Source: Candidatus Heimdallarchaeota archaeon
GTDB taxonomy: Archaea > Asgardarchaeota > Heimdallarchaeia > Hodarchaeales > Hodarchaeaceae
DNA: 64,000 nucleotides
Direction: 5' to 3'
NCBI GenBank assembly: GCA_020353515.1
Contig: CP070695.1
Coordinates: forward strand, 3,161,532-3,225,531
Numbering within the stretch: the stretch's first letter is position 1; every line of letters starts with the position of its first letter. The notes below the pieces were generated by a model. The model was not told the DNA's origin. It saw only the letters and a list, made by a program, of their open reading frames with translations, and did no database searches. The translations under genes and the position numbers were made by a program. This document shows, piece after piece, positions 17,095-25,572 of the stretch.

Positions 17095-17175
17095 ATAACC
17101 ATTGCTCTCGCAATTCAGTTGTTAATAAAGGCCAGTGATGACCAAATACCAAGTTATGACCGTCCGATGTCATTC
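17095..17175 (+). repeat. diverged copy of 10388-10450 (zinc-finger/TPR intergenic region)
   Basis: The string starting AATTCAGTTG(C/T)TAATAAAG and continuing to AAGTTATGAC is shared with the region before the small TPR-like gene at 10419. About 40 of 49 positions agree by eye. ATG 17138 starts the homologous reading frame (MTKYQVMTV), which is lost after a few codons. Confidence 0.75.
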
Positions 17176-17212
17176 ATAACTTCCTTCTTAAAGTTCATCA
17201 CATGCTAGCAAG

Positions 17213-18058
17213 CTAGTTTCTTCTACGATATCCATAAGTAAGGAGGAGGAGGAAACCAAGGATCCCAAACTCGAACCCAGGTATGGTTGAACTCGCGGCT
17301 TTAACCTTCACCCCGTTGATCTCGATTGCCTTCGATTCGTACTGGATGGTGACTAAGAGGACATACCTATCGTCTTCCAGGATCTCCAACTCCTGAATAG
17401 TAGTGACACCCACGCACACCCCATTTACATCTGTAACTCTATCACGAGTGTCCAAGTAACTTATACGAAACTCGTTACCTTGGAGGGTAAAGTTATAGCT
17501 GAAATCCAGAACTCCGATGTCCCAGATATCAATTTCCTCAGTTTTTCCATCAACTTCAACTTCGATTGTCCTCTTGTCTCCAAATACTGTTCGTTTTTTA
17601 CTGGTACTGTGGACTCCAGAATCATCCTCATATTCAATTAGAAAATCGAGATCGGGGATTTCACATCCATCTGTAAAGTCAGAGGTGTCAAGAAAAGCTC
17701 CAGTCCAGTACCCATCGTCATCTAATCCAGTGTTAGGATCAACATCGTACGTGTCGTCATAATCCAAGGTATCCCACCATGCTTCGAGAGCTCTACTAGA
17801 AGTGGATCGTTCAAATTCCATCTCGTCCCTATCAAGCTCCGTGTAGGTTTCAGTCATTTTCACTCCTTCAATATCATAATTGGTAAAAGGATCTTCATTC
17901 GGGTAGTAATCATAATTCCAATCTTGGTAGAGATCTACTTCATAAACAATATACCCATCTACTTCCCAGACATCGGTACCTTTAATCGCTCCGACAGGAG
18001 AAATCGTATATAATAATACTGCAAATAGACAGAGAATCATACCTTGGTGTTTTTTCAT
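17213..18058 (-). CDS. secreted PGF-anchored acidic surface protein
   Basis: 281 residues: leader peptide (about 1-24), a long Asp/Glu/Tyr-rich external region, then IPGF, a hydrophobic helix (ILGFLLLLTYGY) and RRRN at the end. This is the layout of archaeal surface proteins with a PGF-type C-terminal sorting signal. The external part contains YDDTYDVDPNTGLDDDG, possibly a Ca-binding turn. No enzyme motif is seen. It lies between two beta-helix remnants. Confidence 0.8.
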   Translation of the reverse strand: MKKHQGMILCLFAVLLYTISPVGAIKGTDVWEVDGYIVYEVDLYQDWNYDYYPNEDPFTNYDIEGVKMTETYTELDRDEMEFERSTSSRALEAWWDTLDYDDTYDVDPNTGLDDDGYWTGAFLDTSDFTDGCEIPDLDFLIEYEDDSGVHSTSKKRTVFGDKRTIEVEVDGKTEEIDIWDIGVLDFSYNFTLQGNEFRISYLDTRDRVTDVNGVCVGVTTIQELEILEDDRYVLLVTIQYESKAIEINGVKVKAASSTIPGFEFGILGFLLLLTYGYRRRN

Positions 18059-18098
18059 CCATACTCACCTTAATCCATCTAGGTAATGAGACGAATTA

Positions 18099-18365
18099 AT
18101 GAATTTTACTGAAGAGAATATGAATTCTAGAGGAGCCTTAGCGTCTTTCTTACCACAATATTGGTCTGATTACAATGGGAGTGGCAGTTATTTCATTGCT
18201 GGGTCAGCTGGTACGAGTGATTTCTATCCCTCTGGTGGCTCTTATCATCCCACTCCAAGTGTAATAGATCTTAGTGGGTTTTTCTCTCTCTTAGTTCGAA
18301 TTGATTTATTCTTGGGCATTCTTGGGGTATTAGCAGTGACCATTTTCCTATCCAGGTGCAGATGA
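18099..18365 (+). pseudogene. 3' remnant of a beta-helix surface protein
   Basis: The frame encodes YWSDYNGSGSYFIAGSAG and, after a short linker, FLGILGVLAVTIFLSRCR. The same module ends the intact beta-helix protein at 36153 (YWSDYNGVGSYLIAGPAG ... FLGILGVLAVSIFLSRR). None of the helix coils remain; the first 16 or so codons are unrelated. Even the bases after the stop (TGAGGATATATCT) match the remnant at 17036. Confidence 0.85.
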
Positions 18366-18401
18366 GGATATATCTCCTGTTTCTGATAATTAATCGAATA
18401 T

Positions 18402-18789
18402 TCAGAAAGATGTTTGAAGGGAAGATGACCAAGTTAACAGATTTTGTCCTTTTTCCACATGATCAGTGTCAAGAAGAAGTGTGACAAACCCTGTCATAAA
18501 GAGAAGCAGAAACCTCGGTTGAAGGAAATAATTAATGCCATAGTGGTCAAAACCTATGATCGCCAATCCAGCTATCAGAGATATGCCTATGGGCCAACTT
18601 ATACTCAAGAAAAAGATGGTGATTGTTTTTTGCAAGAACATCGGGGAGTTCGAGCTCTTCCAGAGGAACAAATACGTCTCCATTCATGAGGTACGAGAAG
18701 ATTAAAACGATTGCTTCAAGAGTGTACCAACATAGGAACCAGAACACGAAAACTCTTATGATTACCGCTCTTGGGATGCTAAATTCCAT
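18402..18789 (-). pseudogene. frameshifted small integral membrane protein
   Basis: Two overlapping minus-strand frames together make one plausible membrane protein of about 125 residues. The first (from ATG 18789) gives MEFSIPRAVIIRVFVFWFLC, a second hydrophobic part, and a loop ending near VLAKNN. The other continues with IFFLSISWPIGISLIAGLA and a further helix (LLLFMTGFVTLLL), ending in a polar tail. The shift lies near 18620-18640, where there is an A6 run. Either a real inactivation or a base-calling error. Family unknown. Confidence 0.6.
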
Positions 18790-18947
18790 CGGATTGGCCG
18801 CCCCGAAGTTTGCAGTGCGGTCGCACTCATGCTGATTTCATTTAGAATGTTAAATCCTACATGATCTAGTACCACACTTGTTTATAAAATCATAACTCAA
18901 TTGACGAAATTATGATTCCTGTACTTAATTTAGGTTGAGAAAGGTCA

Positions 18948-21458
18948 ATGAGTCTCAAACAAGTTCAAAAATCTCTCTGGTCAAATAAAATCGACCAAGC
19001 TCTCCATATGATTGAAGATCTACAAGATAAAGATAAAATAAATGGTTTAATTTATAAAAGCCTCATACTAGCTCAAAAACGAGAGATTACTAACGCTTTA
19101 TCAATCGTTGGAGAAATTTTGAATAAAAAAGAGATCTCATTAAGCCTTACACAAGAATTTGGTGCTAAATTAGCGAAGATATCAGCATTAATGAGGGGTA
19201 ACCAATTTTTTGAAGCATTCGAGGAAATTGATGTTTGCTCCGAATTATTAACCCAGTTGGATCTCGCTGAATTTAAAGACTGGGAAGGGATGTTCTTAAT
19301 GATCAAAGCAGGATTTCAAATGATGGGAGGTGATATTAAGCAAGCTATTGCGAACTTTCAAAAAAGTTTGACACTATTTACCGATATCCGATATTACAAA
19401 GAAATACACAATCAATTGAACAATCTGGGTTGGATTTACCGAGTTCAGGGTAAATTAGATCAAGCACACTATGCTTTTCATAAACAATTGGAATTTAATC
19501 AAGAGAGTAATGATGAGAAAAGTATTACATGGTCTAAATTTAATCTTGCGTACATTCATTTTTACAAAGGAGAGTTAACTCAAGCAGCTGATTATGCACA
19601 AGAAAGTTTGGCTTCTTTCGAGGAATTAGGAAGCCATACTGGCCTTTCTTATATCTATACAGTGATTGGCTCAATTCATAGAGGGAAAGGGGAATTAGAG
19701 AAAGGTCTTGACTACTATAACAAAGCTCTAGGGATTTATGACACTCATTTAGAAGAGCACCGACCTGTTCCCCACTCCGTATGTGTTGGTTTTCGAGACT
19801 TGGGAATTGTGTATTTCCACAAAAATAGAATTGAGCAATCAACGGAGTATTTCAAGAAAGCAATCGAAACACACAACTCTTTATGTCTGTTTAAGAACAC
19901 TTTCAATGACTTTGAACTTGCAGTGTCAAATTATTTTTTGATTTCTATCTCTATTGATTCTGGGTTTCCTAATCCTGTAGATGATTTTCTAAAAGAGATT
20001 AACCAGCTCACTACCCGCTGGCCTTGGTTGAAACTATTCAGTAAAGCAGGTGAAGCTGTAATATTAAAGAATCGGCCACGAGCTATAGATAAGATTAAAG
20101 CTCAACAATTATTCCAAGAACTTCTGGGAGAGCGTTTTGATTATGAATTAGAATTCAATATTCAAGTAAACTTATGTGAATTGCTCCTAGACGAGTTAAA
20201 ATTTTACGGGGAAGAAGAAGTTATACAAGAAATCCAAAGTTTATTAACTCGAATCTCAAATACTGCCAAGAATCAACGTTCTATTACTACTTTAGTTATT
20301 TTGTATTCTCTTCAGGCAAAATTAGCATTGATTGAGGGAAATATCGAGTATGCAAAGAGTCTATTAACTCAAGCATTCTTACTTGCAAATGAAAAAGGAT
20401 TAGAATTCCTTTCAATTCAGATTAAGAAACAACAAGATCTTCTTATCAGTCAATTAGAGGAATGGAGGCAGTTATTAGTCCGGAATTCATCTATCCAAGA
20501 GAAATTTGAACTGTTGGATCTTAAGAAGTATATAGCTGGGGCGATAAACGACGTTCTTGAGAAGAAATTCCAACCGATAAAGAAATTCGAATTAATCTAC
20601 AAAGACCTGCTTCAAGCAGATCCCAAAATACCAAAAAGACAATGTAGAGTCGGTGTCGCTCAAATTGGTGTTTCTCAGAGTGGTGATATTCTATCAGATT
20701 TCTATTATGAAAAATCATCTGGTTTTTTTCGTCTTAAAGAGGAAAAGGTTCATACTGTCCTAGTTACAGTTAAAACCTTGGTAGAAGCCGCTTCTAGCAA
20801 TGGTGTTAATATTTTACTCTTTCCAGAACTAGCCATTGATCTTAATTACCCTCAGCTTTCAAATGCTCTTCTAGATATGGCAAAACAATATGATTTGTAT
20901 ATTGTTCCTGGTTCGTACCATAATCAAAACACAAGACAGAATGTAAGCTTGGTTATCAGTCCAAACGGAGTCTTATGGGAACAAGAAAAACATATTCCAG
21001 CAATAATTCATTTTGGTACCAAGCGAGTTAAAGAATCAATAAATATTAGTAAATACCCTCGTAGAACCATTGTTTGTAATACGGAGTATGGAAGGATAGC
21101 AATTGTTATTTGTCGTGATTTTCTTGATCTAGATTTGAGGGTTGAGTTGAAAAACTTTGATCCTCCAATTGATATTTTATTCAATCCAGCTTTCACCCCT
21201 GTAGCGGCTGATTTCCGTGCTGCTCATTTTGATGCTCGGAGATCCATTTATTCTTATTGTTTTTTCGCAAATATTGCTGAATTTGGTGAATCTCTAATTT
21301 ATACTCCTGAAAAAGAGCGAACCGAACAAAGAATCCTTCCTAAAGAGGAAAAACTTATCTATAAAGACGTTAATATTTTTAAACTACGTTCAGAACGAAA
21401 AAAGTGGGAATTGGAACAAAAGAAAGACAGGCCTTTCATACAGAGTACTAAATACTAA
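18948..21458 (+). CDS. TPR-repeat / carbon-nitrogen hydrolase (nitrilase) fusion
   Basis: 836 residues. TPR units occupy about 100-330, clearest at NNLGWIYRVQGKLDQAHYAF, FNLAYIHFYKGELTQAADYA and IGSIHRGKGELEKGLDYY, with further helical repeats to about 520. From about residue 564 a nitrilase-superfamily domain begins (CRVGVAQIG) with the full catalytic triad: Glu627 in FPELA, Lys681 in EKHIPA, Cys722 in VICRDF. Such enzymes hydrolyse amides or nitriles or transfer acyl groups. The TPR part probably selects a protein partner or substrate. No leader, so cytoplasmic. Single gene with its own AT-rich upstream region. The fusion is unusual. Confidence 0.9.
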   Translation: MSLKQVQKSLWSNKIDQALHMIEDLQDKDKINGLIYKSLILAQKREITNALSIVGEILNKKEISLSLTQEFGAKLAKISALMRGNQFFEAFEEIDVCSELLTQLDLAEFKDWEGMFLMIKAGFQMMGGDIKQAIANFQKSLTLFTDIRYYKEIHNQLNNLGWIYRVQGKLDQAHYAFHKQLEFNQESNDEKSITWSKFNLAYIHFYKGELTQAADYAQESLASFEELGSHTGLSYIYTVIGSIHRGKGELEKGLDYYNKALGIYDTHLEEHRPVPHSVCVGFRDLGIVYFHKNRIEQSTEYFKKAIETHNSLCLFKNTFNDFELAVSNYFLISISIDSGFPNPVDDFLKEINQLTTRWPWLKLFSKAGEAVILKNRPRAIDKIKAQQLFQELLGERFDYELEFNIQVNLCELLLDELKFYGEEEVIQEIQSLLTRISNTAKNQRSITTLVILYSLQAKLALIEGNIEYAKSLLTQAFLLANEKGLEFLSIQIKKQQDLLISQLEEWRQLLVRNSSIQEKFELLDLKKYIAGAINDVLEKKFQPIKKFELIYKDLLQADPKIPKRQCRVGVAQIGVSQSGDILSDFYYEKSSGFFRLKEEKVHTVLVTVKTLVEAASSNGVNILLFPELAIDLNYPQLSNALLDMAKQYDLYIVPGSYHNQNTRQNVSLVISPNGVLWEQEKHIPAIIHFGTKRVKESINISKYPRRTIVCNTEYGRIAIVICRDFLDLDLRVELKNFDPPIDILFNPAFTPVAADFRAAHFDARRSIYSYCFFANIAEFGESLIYTPEKERTEQRILPKEEKLIYKDVNIFKLRSERKKWELEQKKDRPFIQSTKY

Positions 21459-21641
21459 TATCTCTCCTCAGATAAGAATTTTAGACAATTACATTATTCA
21501 CAGATCAATTTCAAAAGAGTAGGCTTTTATTGATATATCTTCTGCATTTTAAAGAATGTAAAAGCTCCCAAGATCGGAACAATGAAGGTTTTTACAAAAG
21601 TAAATATACAAGATACCCCACTCAACGGGTCTCCCATCCAT

Positions 21642-21698
21642 GATTCCTATCAGCAGTTGTATTTCAACCCCATTCAGGAGATCCTGACCAAAGATTGA
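21642..21698 (+). pseudogene. 3' end remnant of a second HerA-like ATPase
   Basis: The frame DSYQQLYFNPIQEILTKD followed by TGA matches the last 18 residues of the ATPase at 5629-7785 (ESYHQLYFNPIQEILTKD) with two changes. Several synonymous differences show it is an old paralogue, not an assembly duplicate. The zinc-finger gene follows 16 bases later, also paralogous to the one near the intact ATPase. Confidence 0.85.
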
Positions 21699-21713
21699 CC
21701 CCTTATAAGGAAT

Positions 21714-21953
21714 TTACCTATCTTTTATGTTCGTTCCTTGGAGCTCAGGATATCTTCGATTGAAACATTTGAAACAGTGTATCTTTCCTTCTTTCACCCG
21801 AGACGGTGCCGCAACCGTAAAACAACAGACAAAAAACCGTAAAATTTTATCCCATTGAGTTATTTTTCTCCGTATATCTTTGGCACAGATATATCTCCCA
21901 CACAGAACACATTTTACCTCAGCATCTTCTCTCTTGTGGTAGTAACATTTCAC
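21714..21953 (-). CDS. B-box-like zinc-finger protein, short paralogue
   Basis: 79 residues with CYYHKREDAEVKCVLCGRYIC, a B-box-like Cys/His finger, then a Cys-containing hydrophobic stretch (FFVCCFTVAAP) and a second Cys pair (CFKC). The end LQGTNIKDR matches LQGTGVKDN of the protein at 9974. Compared with that protein it lacks the N-terminal zinc ribbon. Probably membrane-associated. The protease gene on the same strand ends 29 bases after (upstream of) its start, so the two may be co-transcribed. Confidence 0.7.
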   Translation of the reverse strand: MKCYYHKREDAEVKCVLCGRYICAKDIRRKITQWDKILRFFVCCFTVAAPSRVKEGKIHCFKCFNRRYPELQGTNIKDR

Positions 21954-21982
21954 TGAATTAAAATAGGAACGTCCCTACTCTT

Positions 21983-22885
21983 TCAGATCGATTTAAGATC
22001 TCGTAATTTTCGTGCAAATACACCAAAGCTCCCAAGGGAACCAACCACAATGAGTAACCATAGGAGAAAATGCAGGTCTACTCCTGTGATGAAAATCGTC
22101 TCGACTTTATGGGCTCCCGCGAGTCCACTCCACCAGTAGGAATAAGCAATGACGTCGGTCATTACGTGTGCCACCATACCTGGAATCAAGGAATTGCTAG
22201 CTTTCGCGAGGACTCCAAATAACACGCCCGCAAGGATGAGGACTACAATTGCGGGTGGGGCCCACACTTGATTAAAATGGGAAACGGTAAAGAGGAGCGC
22301 CACGATCCCAATGGCTATTGTCGATCCATAGCGCCTCTCAAGTGGGACTTGCATATAACCCCTAAAGCCTACCTCCTCAAAAATACCTGCTGCAAGAGCT
22401 GCACAGCCTATAAACCCAATGACAGCCCAGCTGGGATAGAGGTGAAAATTATACCCTAAATCGAATGTTTCAGCTGGAAAATCTACCAATCGAAAGGTCA
22501 GTACCATAACCGCTTGTATCCCGACCACTACCGTGATGACTGCTAATGCACTCCAGTTTCTCGCTTCCCTCAACAAATGACCTGATCGAAAATTGTCTCT
22601 TCGAACCTTGATCGTGGATTTCGGCCCCCAGTTCCCGCTAAAGTATTTTAAATAGACCCAAAAAACCCCAATCATGGTGATAAATGAGAAGGGTATTGGT
22701 ATCAAGGATATGATTATTAACCAAATTCCTGTACCGATCCCATAAACAATAGTCCCGAGAATTAATGCTTGAACCCACACGGGTAAGTTCAGCCAAACTT
22801 GGCCAACTATTTCCCTTTTTCGTACAAGTACTCTTTCTGTACTGCCCGGATTTTCGTTGAGAGGTTTTTCATTTCTAAATTCCAT
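21983..22885 (-). CDS. CPBP-family intramembrane metalloprotease
   Basis: 300-residue polytopic membrane protein of the CAAX-protease and bacteriocin-processing (Rce1-like) family. Motif 1 is EEVGFR (Glu170, Glu171, Arg175), motif 2 is His203 in FTVSHFNQ, and motif 3 is His240 in PGMVAHVMTD. All catalytic positions are present. About seven helices between residues 35 and 295. In eukaryotes the family trims prenylated CaaX proteins; in archaea the substrates are mostly unknown. It is upstream of the zinc-finger gene on the same strand. Confidence 0.92.
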   Translation of the reverse strand: MEFRNEKPLNENPGSTERVLVRKREIVGQVWLNLPVWVQALILGTIVYGIGTGIWLIIISLIPIPFSFITMIGVFWVYLKYFSGNWGPKSTIKVRRDNFRSGHLLREARNWSALAVITVVVGIQAVMVLTFRLVDFPAETFDLGYNFHLYPSWAVIGFIGCAALAAGIFEEVGFRGYMQVPLERRYGSTIAIGIVALLFTVSHFNQVWAPPAIVVLILAGVLFGVLAKASNSLIPGMVAHVMTDVIAYSYWWSGLAGAHKVETIFITGVDLHFLLWLLIVVGSLGSFGVFARKLRDLKSI

Positions 22886-23103
22886 AACATTTCTTCCTCA
22901 TTTTCCGAATATTATTTCCTCTAATCATTAGATTGGTATTTAAATTAGAGACGTTAAAGCTTAGCTGATCTAGAATGTCAGAATATGGTGAAAATGTCTT
23001 CAACTTCTCTTACAGCCCTTGTAATTAACTGTTCTAAACTGTTTCAAAACGTTGAATTGTTACTTTTCAAATGTATCTTGAAACGTTATTATAAAATAGG
23101 TTT

Positions 23104-23843
23104 ATGATTAAGGCAGATAATGCTCAAGTTTCTTCCCCAATTTCGCCCAGAAATCTATTTCCGTCTAGTATGCCATCTCCAAAAATAAGGAGAGACGACG
23201 ATCCCGAATTCCCTGGAGTACTAACAGAACCACAAGAATATCCAAATCTTCGTTTGAATGATCCAAATGTAAAGAATCTTACTCCTTCAGATGTTGCAGA
23301 TAAGGTCATCGGCGGGATAAACACTGGCCATGAGTTGTCCAAGAGAATTCAAAATGTTTCAGGGAATTTAAATATTAAAGATGGAATAACGTTATTTCAA
23401 TCCTCGGAGGGACTAGAGGATGTCACACCGACCACTGAACTAACTACGACAATAAACATCATGGATGTGGTTATCACTTTTATGGATCTCCTTTTCCTCT
23501 TCCTTTCTCGATAAAGGTACATCCAGGCCAAAAAACCAAAAATCAATTGATTGAAGAAATGGATGACGGTCTTCTTGTAACTAACTTGCATTACACTAAC
23601 TACATCGATATCCCACGAGGGACTGAAACGGGCATGACAAAAGATGGGTTGTTCATTGTAAAAAATGGAGAGGTAATTGGGGCTGCTAAAAACATGCGTT
23701 TTACTGATAATTTCCTAAATCTTTTCTCACAGATGGAGTTATCTCGGGAAACTTTTCAAGCTGTGACGTGGTTGGAAATGGCTTTGACAGTTCCAGCAAT
23801 AAGAATCAATTCAATGAATTTTTCTAGCAGGACGAAGCATTGA
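23104..23843 (+). pseudogene. TldD/PmbA family peptidase, internally deleted
   Basis: The first part (to about 23460) matches the start of a TldD/PmbA subunit: PGVLTEPQEYPNLRLNDP, NVSGNL and SSEGLEDV. After about 120 residues the frame runs into TAA at 23512-23514. In another frame, from about 23511, the C-terminal domain appears: IEEMDDGLLVTNLHY, IDIPRGTETGMTKDGLF, KNMRFTDN, ending near FSSRTKH. Around 200 residues in the middle, including the HExxxH zinc site, are missing. These proteins process modified peptides and toxins. The gene is dead; no intact copy is seen in the window. Confidence 0.88.
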
Positions 23844-24079
23844 TAGTGTATTATATCACAAGAAGAAAAATAGAGAAAATAAAAGGCATATCCAAAAAAT
23901 CCAAATCAAACTATTGAGGATAATTGCCTCTCAAACCAAGATGATGATTGAAATTAATGACAATCACAATTCCTCTTATACAGGAGATCTACCTAATTAG
24001 TGAAGATTTTAAATTCCTTACTGAATCCGAACCCACGTAAGAAAATATGTAATGTCAGAAAATCTGGGAAGAATCAACC

Positions 24080-24607
24080 ATGGTTGACAAATATTTATTC
24101 AAATTTTGTGCTATTGGGTCTGGTAATGTTGGAAAAACCTCTTTGATAAGGAGGTTTGCAACAGGGAAATTTACGGAAGGAATATATCACCCTACTCTAG
24201 GAGTTGATATCACTACTTCCAAGCACCTTTCTGTCGATAATAAACTCGTTGATCTACTCCTTGTAGATACTGCGGGGCAAGAATATTTTAGCAAATTACG
24301 ACCAGAATATTATCGTGGAGCTTCAGCTTGTCTCATTGTGTTTGCTCTTAATGAAAGGCCATCATTTGAAGCTATCCCAGATTGGCTGGCAGAATTTCGG
24401 AAGTACATCCCTCAATCTTCAGTTCCAATTGCCTTGGTAGGTAATAAGAAAGACCTTGATGACCAACGGCAAGTTTCTACCGAAGAGGCTTATTCATGGG
24501 CAGAAGCCAAAGATATGACTTATCATGAGACTTCCGCAAAATTAGGGGGCCTTGATATTAAGGAAATATTTACGGGGTTAATAAGACGCATTTTTCAAGA
24601 GAACTAA
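24080..24607 (+). CDS. Rab/Ras-like small GTPase
   Basis: 175 residues with all guanine-nucleotide motifs: P-loop GSGNVGKTS (13-21), switch I Thr39 in PTLG, G3 DTAGQE (63-68), G4 NKKD (122-125), G5 ETSAK (150-154). Gln67 is kept, so intrinsic hydrolysis should be possible. The C-terminus (RRIFQEN) has no Cys, so lipid attachment by prenylation is not expected. In Asgard archaea such GTPases are numerous and their partners mostly unknown. No ribosome-binding site is evident, suggesting a leaderless or short-leader mRNA. The nearest gene downstream is convergent. Confidence 0.97.
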   Translation: MVDKYLFKFCAIGSGNVGKTSLIRRFATGKFTEGIYHPTLGVDITTSKHLSVDNKLVDLLLVDTAGQEYFSKLRPEYYRGASACLIVFALNERPSFEAIPDWLAEFRKYIPQSSVPIALVGNKKDLDDQRQVSTEEAYSWAEAKDMTYHETSAKLGGLDIKEIFTGLIRRIFQEN

Positions 24608-24657
24608 CAAATAACACACTTATGAAGATGAGGAATTGAAAAAAGGAGTAGATGACA

Positions 24658-25482
24658 TTATTTAATTTTATCTAAAAACCATTTTATTTTATCAATACAG
24701 TGAAGAGTTGTTTTCCAAGTAATTGGTATCTGTGATTCGATATAAAGCCTTAATTCAAGAAGTAGTGTTATTAAAGTTTGACATGCTGTTATCAGTGATT
24801 CTTTTTGGGGAAGGGGAAAGAGTTTTCCTAGGTTTTCTAAGTCATCTTTTTCGAAGAGAAACTCCAATCGTCTCGTGTCGAACTTCATTTCATACTGAAA
24901 ATAGGCAATCCATTTTTCTACAATCCCTCGCAACCAGGAAAATTCTGCTGCAATGGCATAATATTCTCCTCTGGCTATATGGACATAACTATAAAACAAC
25001 CAGGCCCAAACCCGTTCATCATCATGGATAATTTCCGCTACATTAATCTCAGGTTTCTTCTGTTCTTTGTGAAACAGCTTATTGCTATTTTCACACCAAG
25101 TTTTCAATTCTTGTTCTTTATAATAATCCAGAAGAAACGGAGCTCCTTCAGGGGGAGGAAGGGAATCCTTTGTATATAACGCTAGATCCACTTTGATGTC
25201 AGGTTCAAAAAGAATAATGATAAAATGTTCTTTCACATGATCAGCATCAAACCTATGAAACCATGTGGGTAGTTCCCAATCCCAGCGTTCTTCCCAGAAT
25301 TTTTCTAAGCTTTCAGTTGATTCAAAGACAATTCCCATGTCAATATCACTATATTGATCCATCGTATCAACAGCACTACTCCCGCTTAGAAAAATACCCG
25401 TGATAAAAGGAAAAGACGAGAAATAGCGCTGTAAATCCGCATAAATTCGTGAATGTTCGGAAAATGAATGTATTGTAACCAT
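24658..25482 (-). CDS. nucleotidyltransferase-fold protein
   Basis: 274 residues with the pol-beta-type motif GSSAVDTMDQYSDIDMG (Gly34-Ser35, Asp46, Asp48) and a third acidic position in DIKVDLAL. The C-terminal half is helical, as in aminoglycoside nucleotidyltransferases and related lincosamide-type enzymes. It would transfer a nucleotide to a small molecule or protein; the substrate is unknown. Downstream of the large coiled-coil gene on the same strand with 90 bases between. Confidence 0.82.
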   Translation of the reverse strand: MVTIHSFSEHSRIYADLQRYFSSFPFITGIFLSGSSAVDTMDQYSDIDMGIVFESTESLEKFWEERWDWELPTWFHRFDADHVKEHFIIILFEPDIKVDLALYTKDSLPPPEGAPFLLDYYKEQELKTWCENSNKLFHKEQKKPEINVAEIIHDDERVWAWLFYSYVHIARGEYYAIAAEFSWLRGIVEKWIAYFQYEMKFDTRRLEFLFEKDDLENLGKLFPLPQKESLITACQTLITLLLELRLYIESQIPITWKTTLHCIDKIKWFLDKIK

Positions 25483-25572
25483 TGCTAAAAACCAGTTTAA
25501 CCTATAGACTCTTCATAACCTGTAACTCCCCGTATTTTTGAAATGCTGTCGTAGAGAGGCGTCCTCCTCAGC

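Noticed and set aside
18814..18827. AGTGC/GCACT palindrome upstream of the TPR-nitrilase gene
   Set aside because: Short and 120 bases from the start with no TATA nearby; likely chance or part of an old gene end.
22268..22459. 63-residue plus-strand ORF in the CPBP gene
   Set aside because: Shadow frame of a well supported protease.
23397..23591. 64-residue minus-strand ORF
   Set aside because: Antisense to the TldD/PmbA pseudogene.
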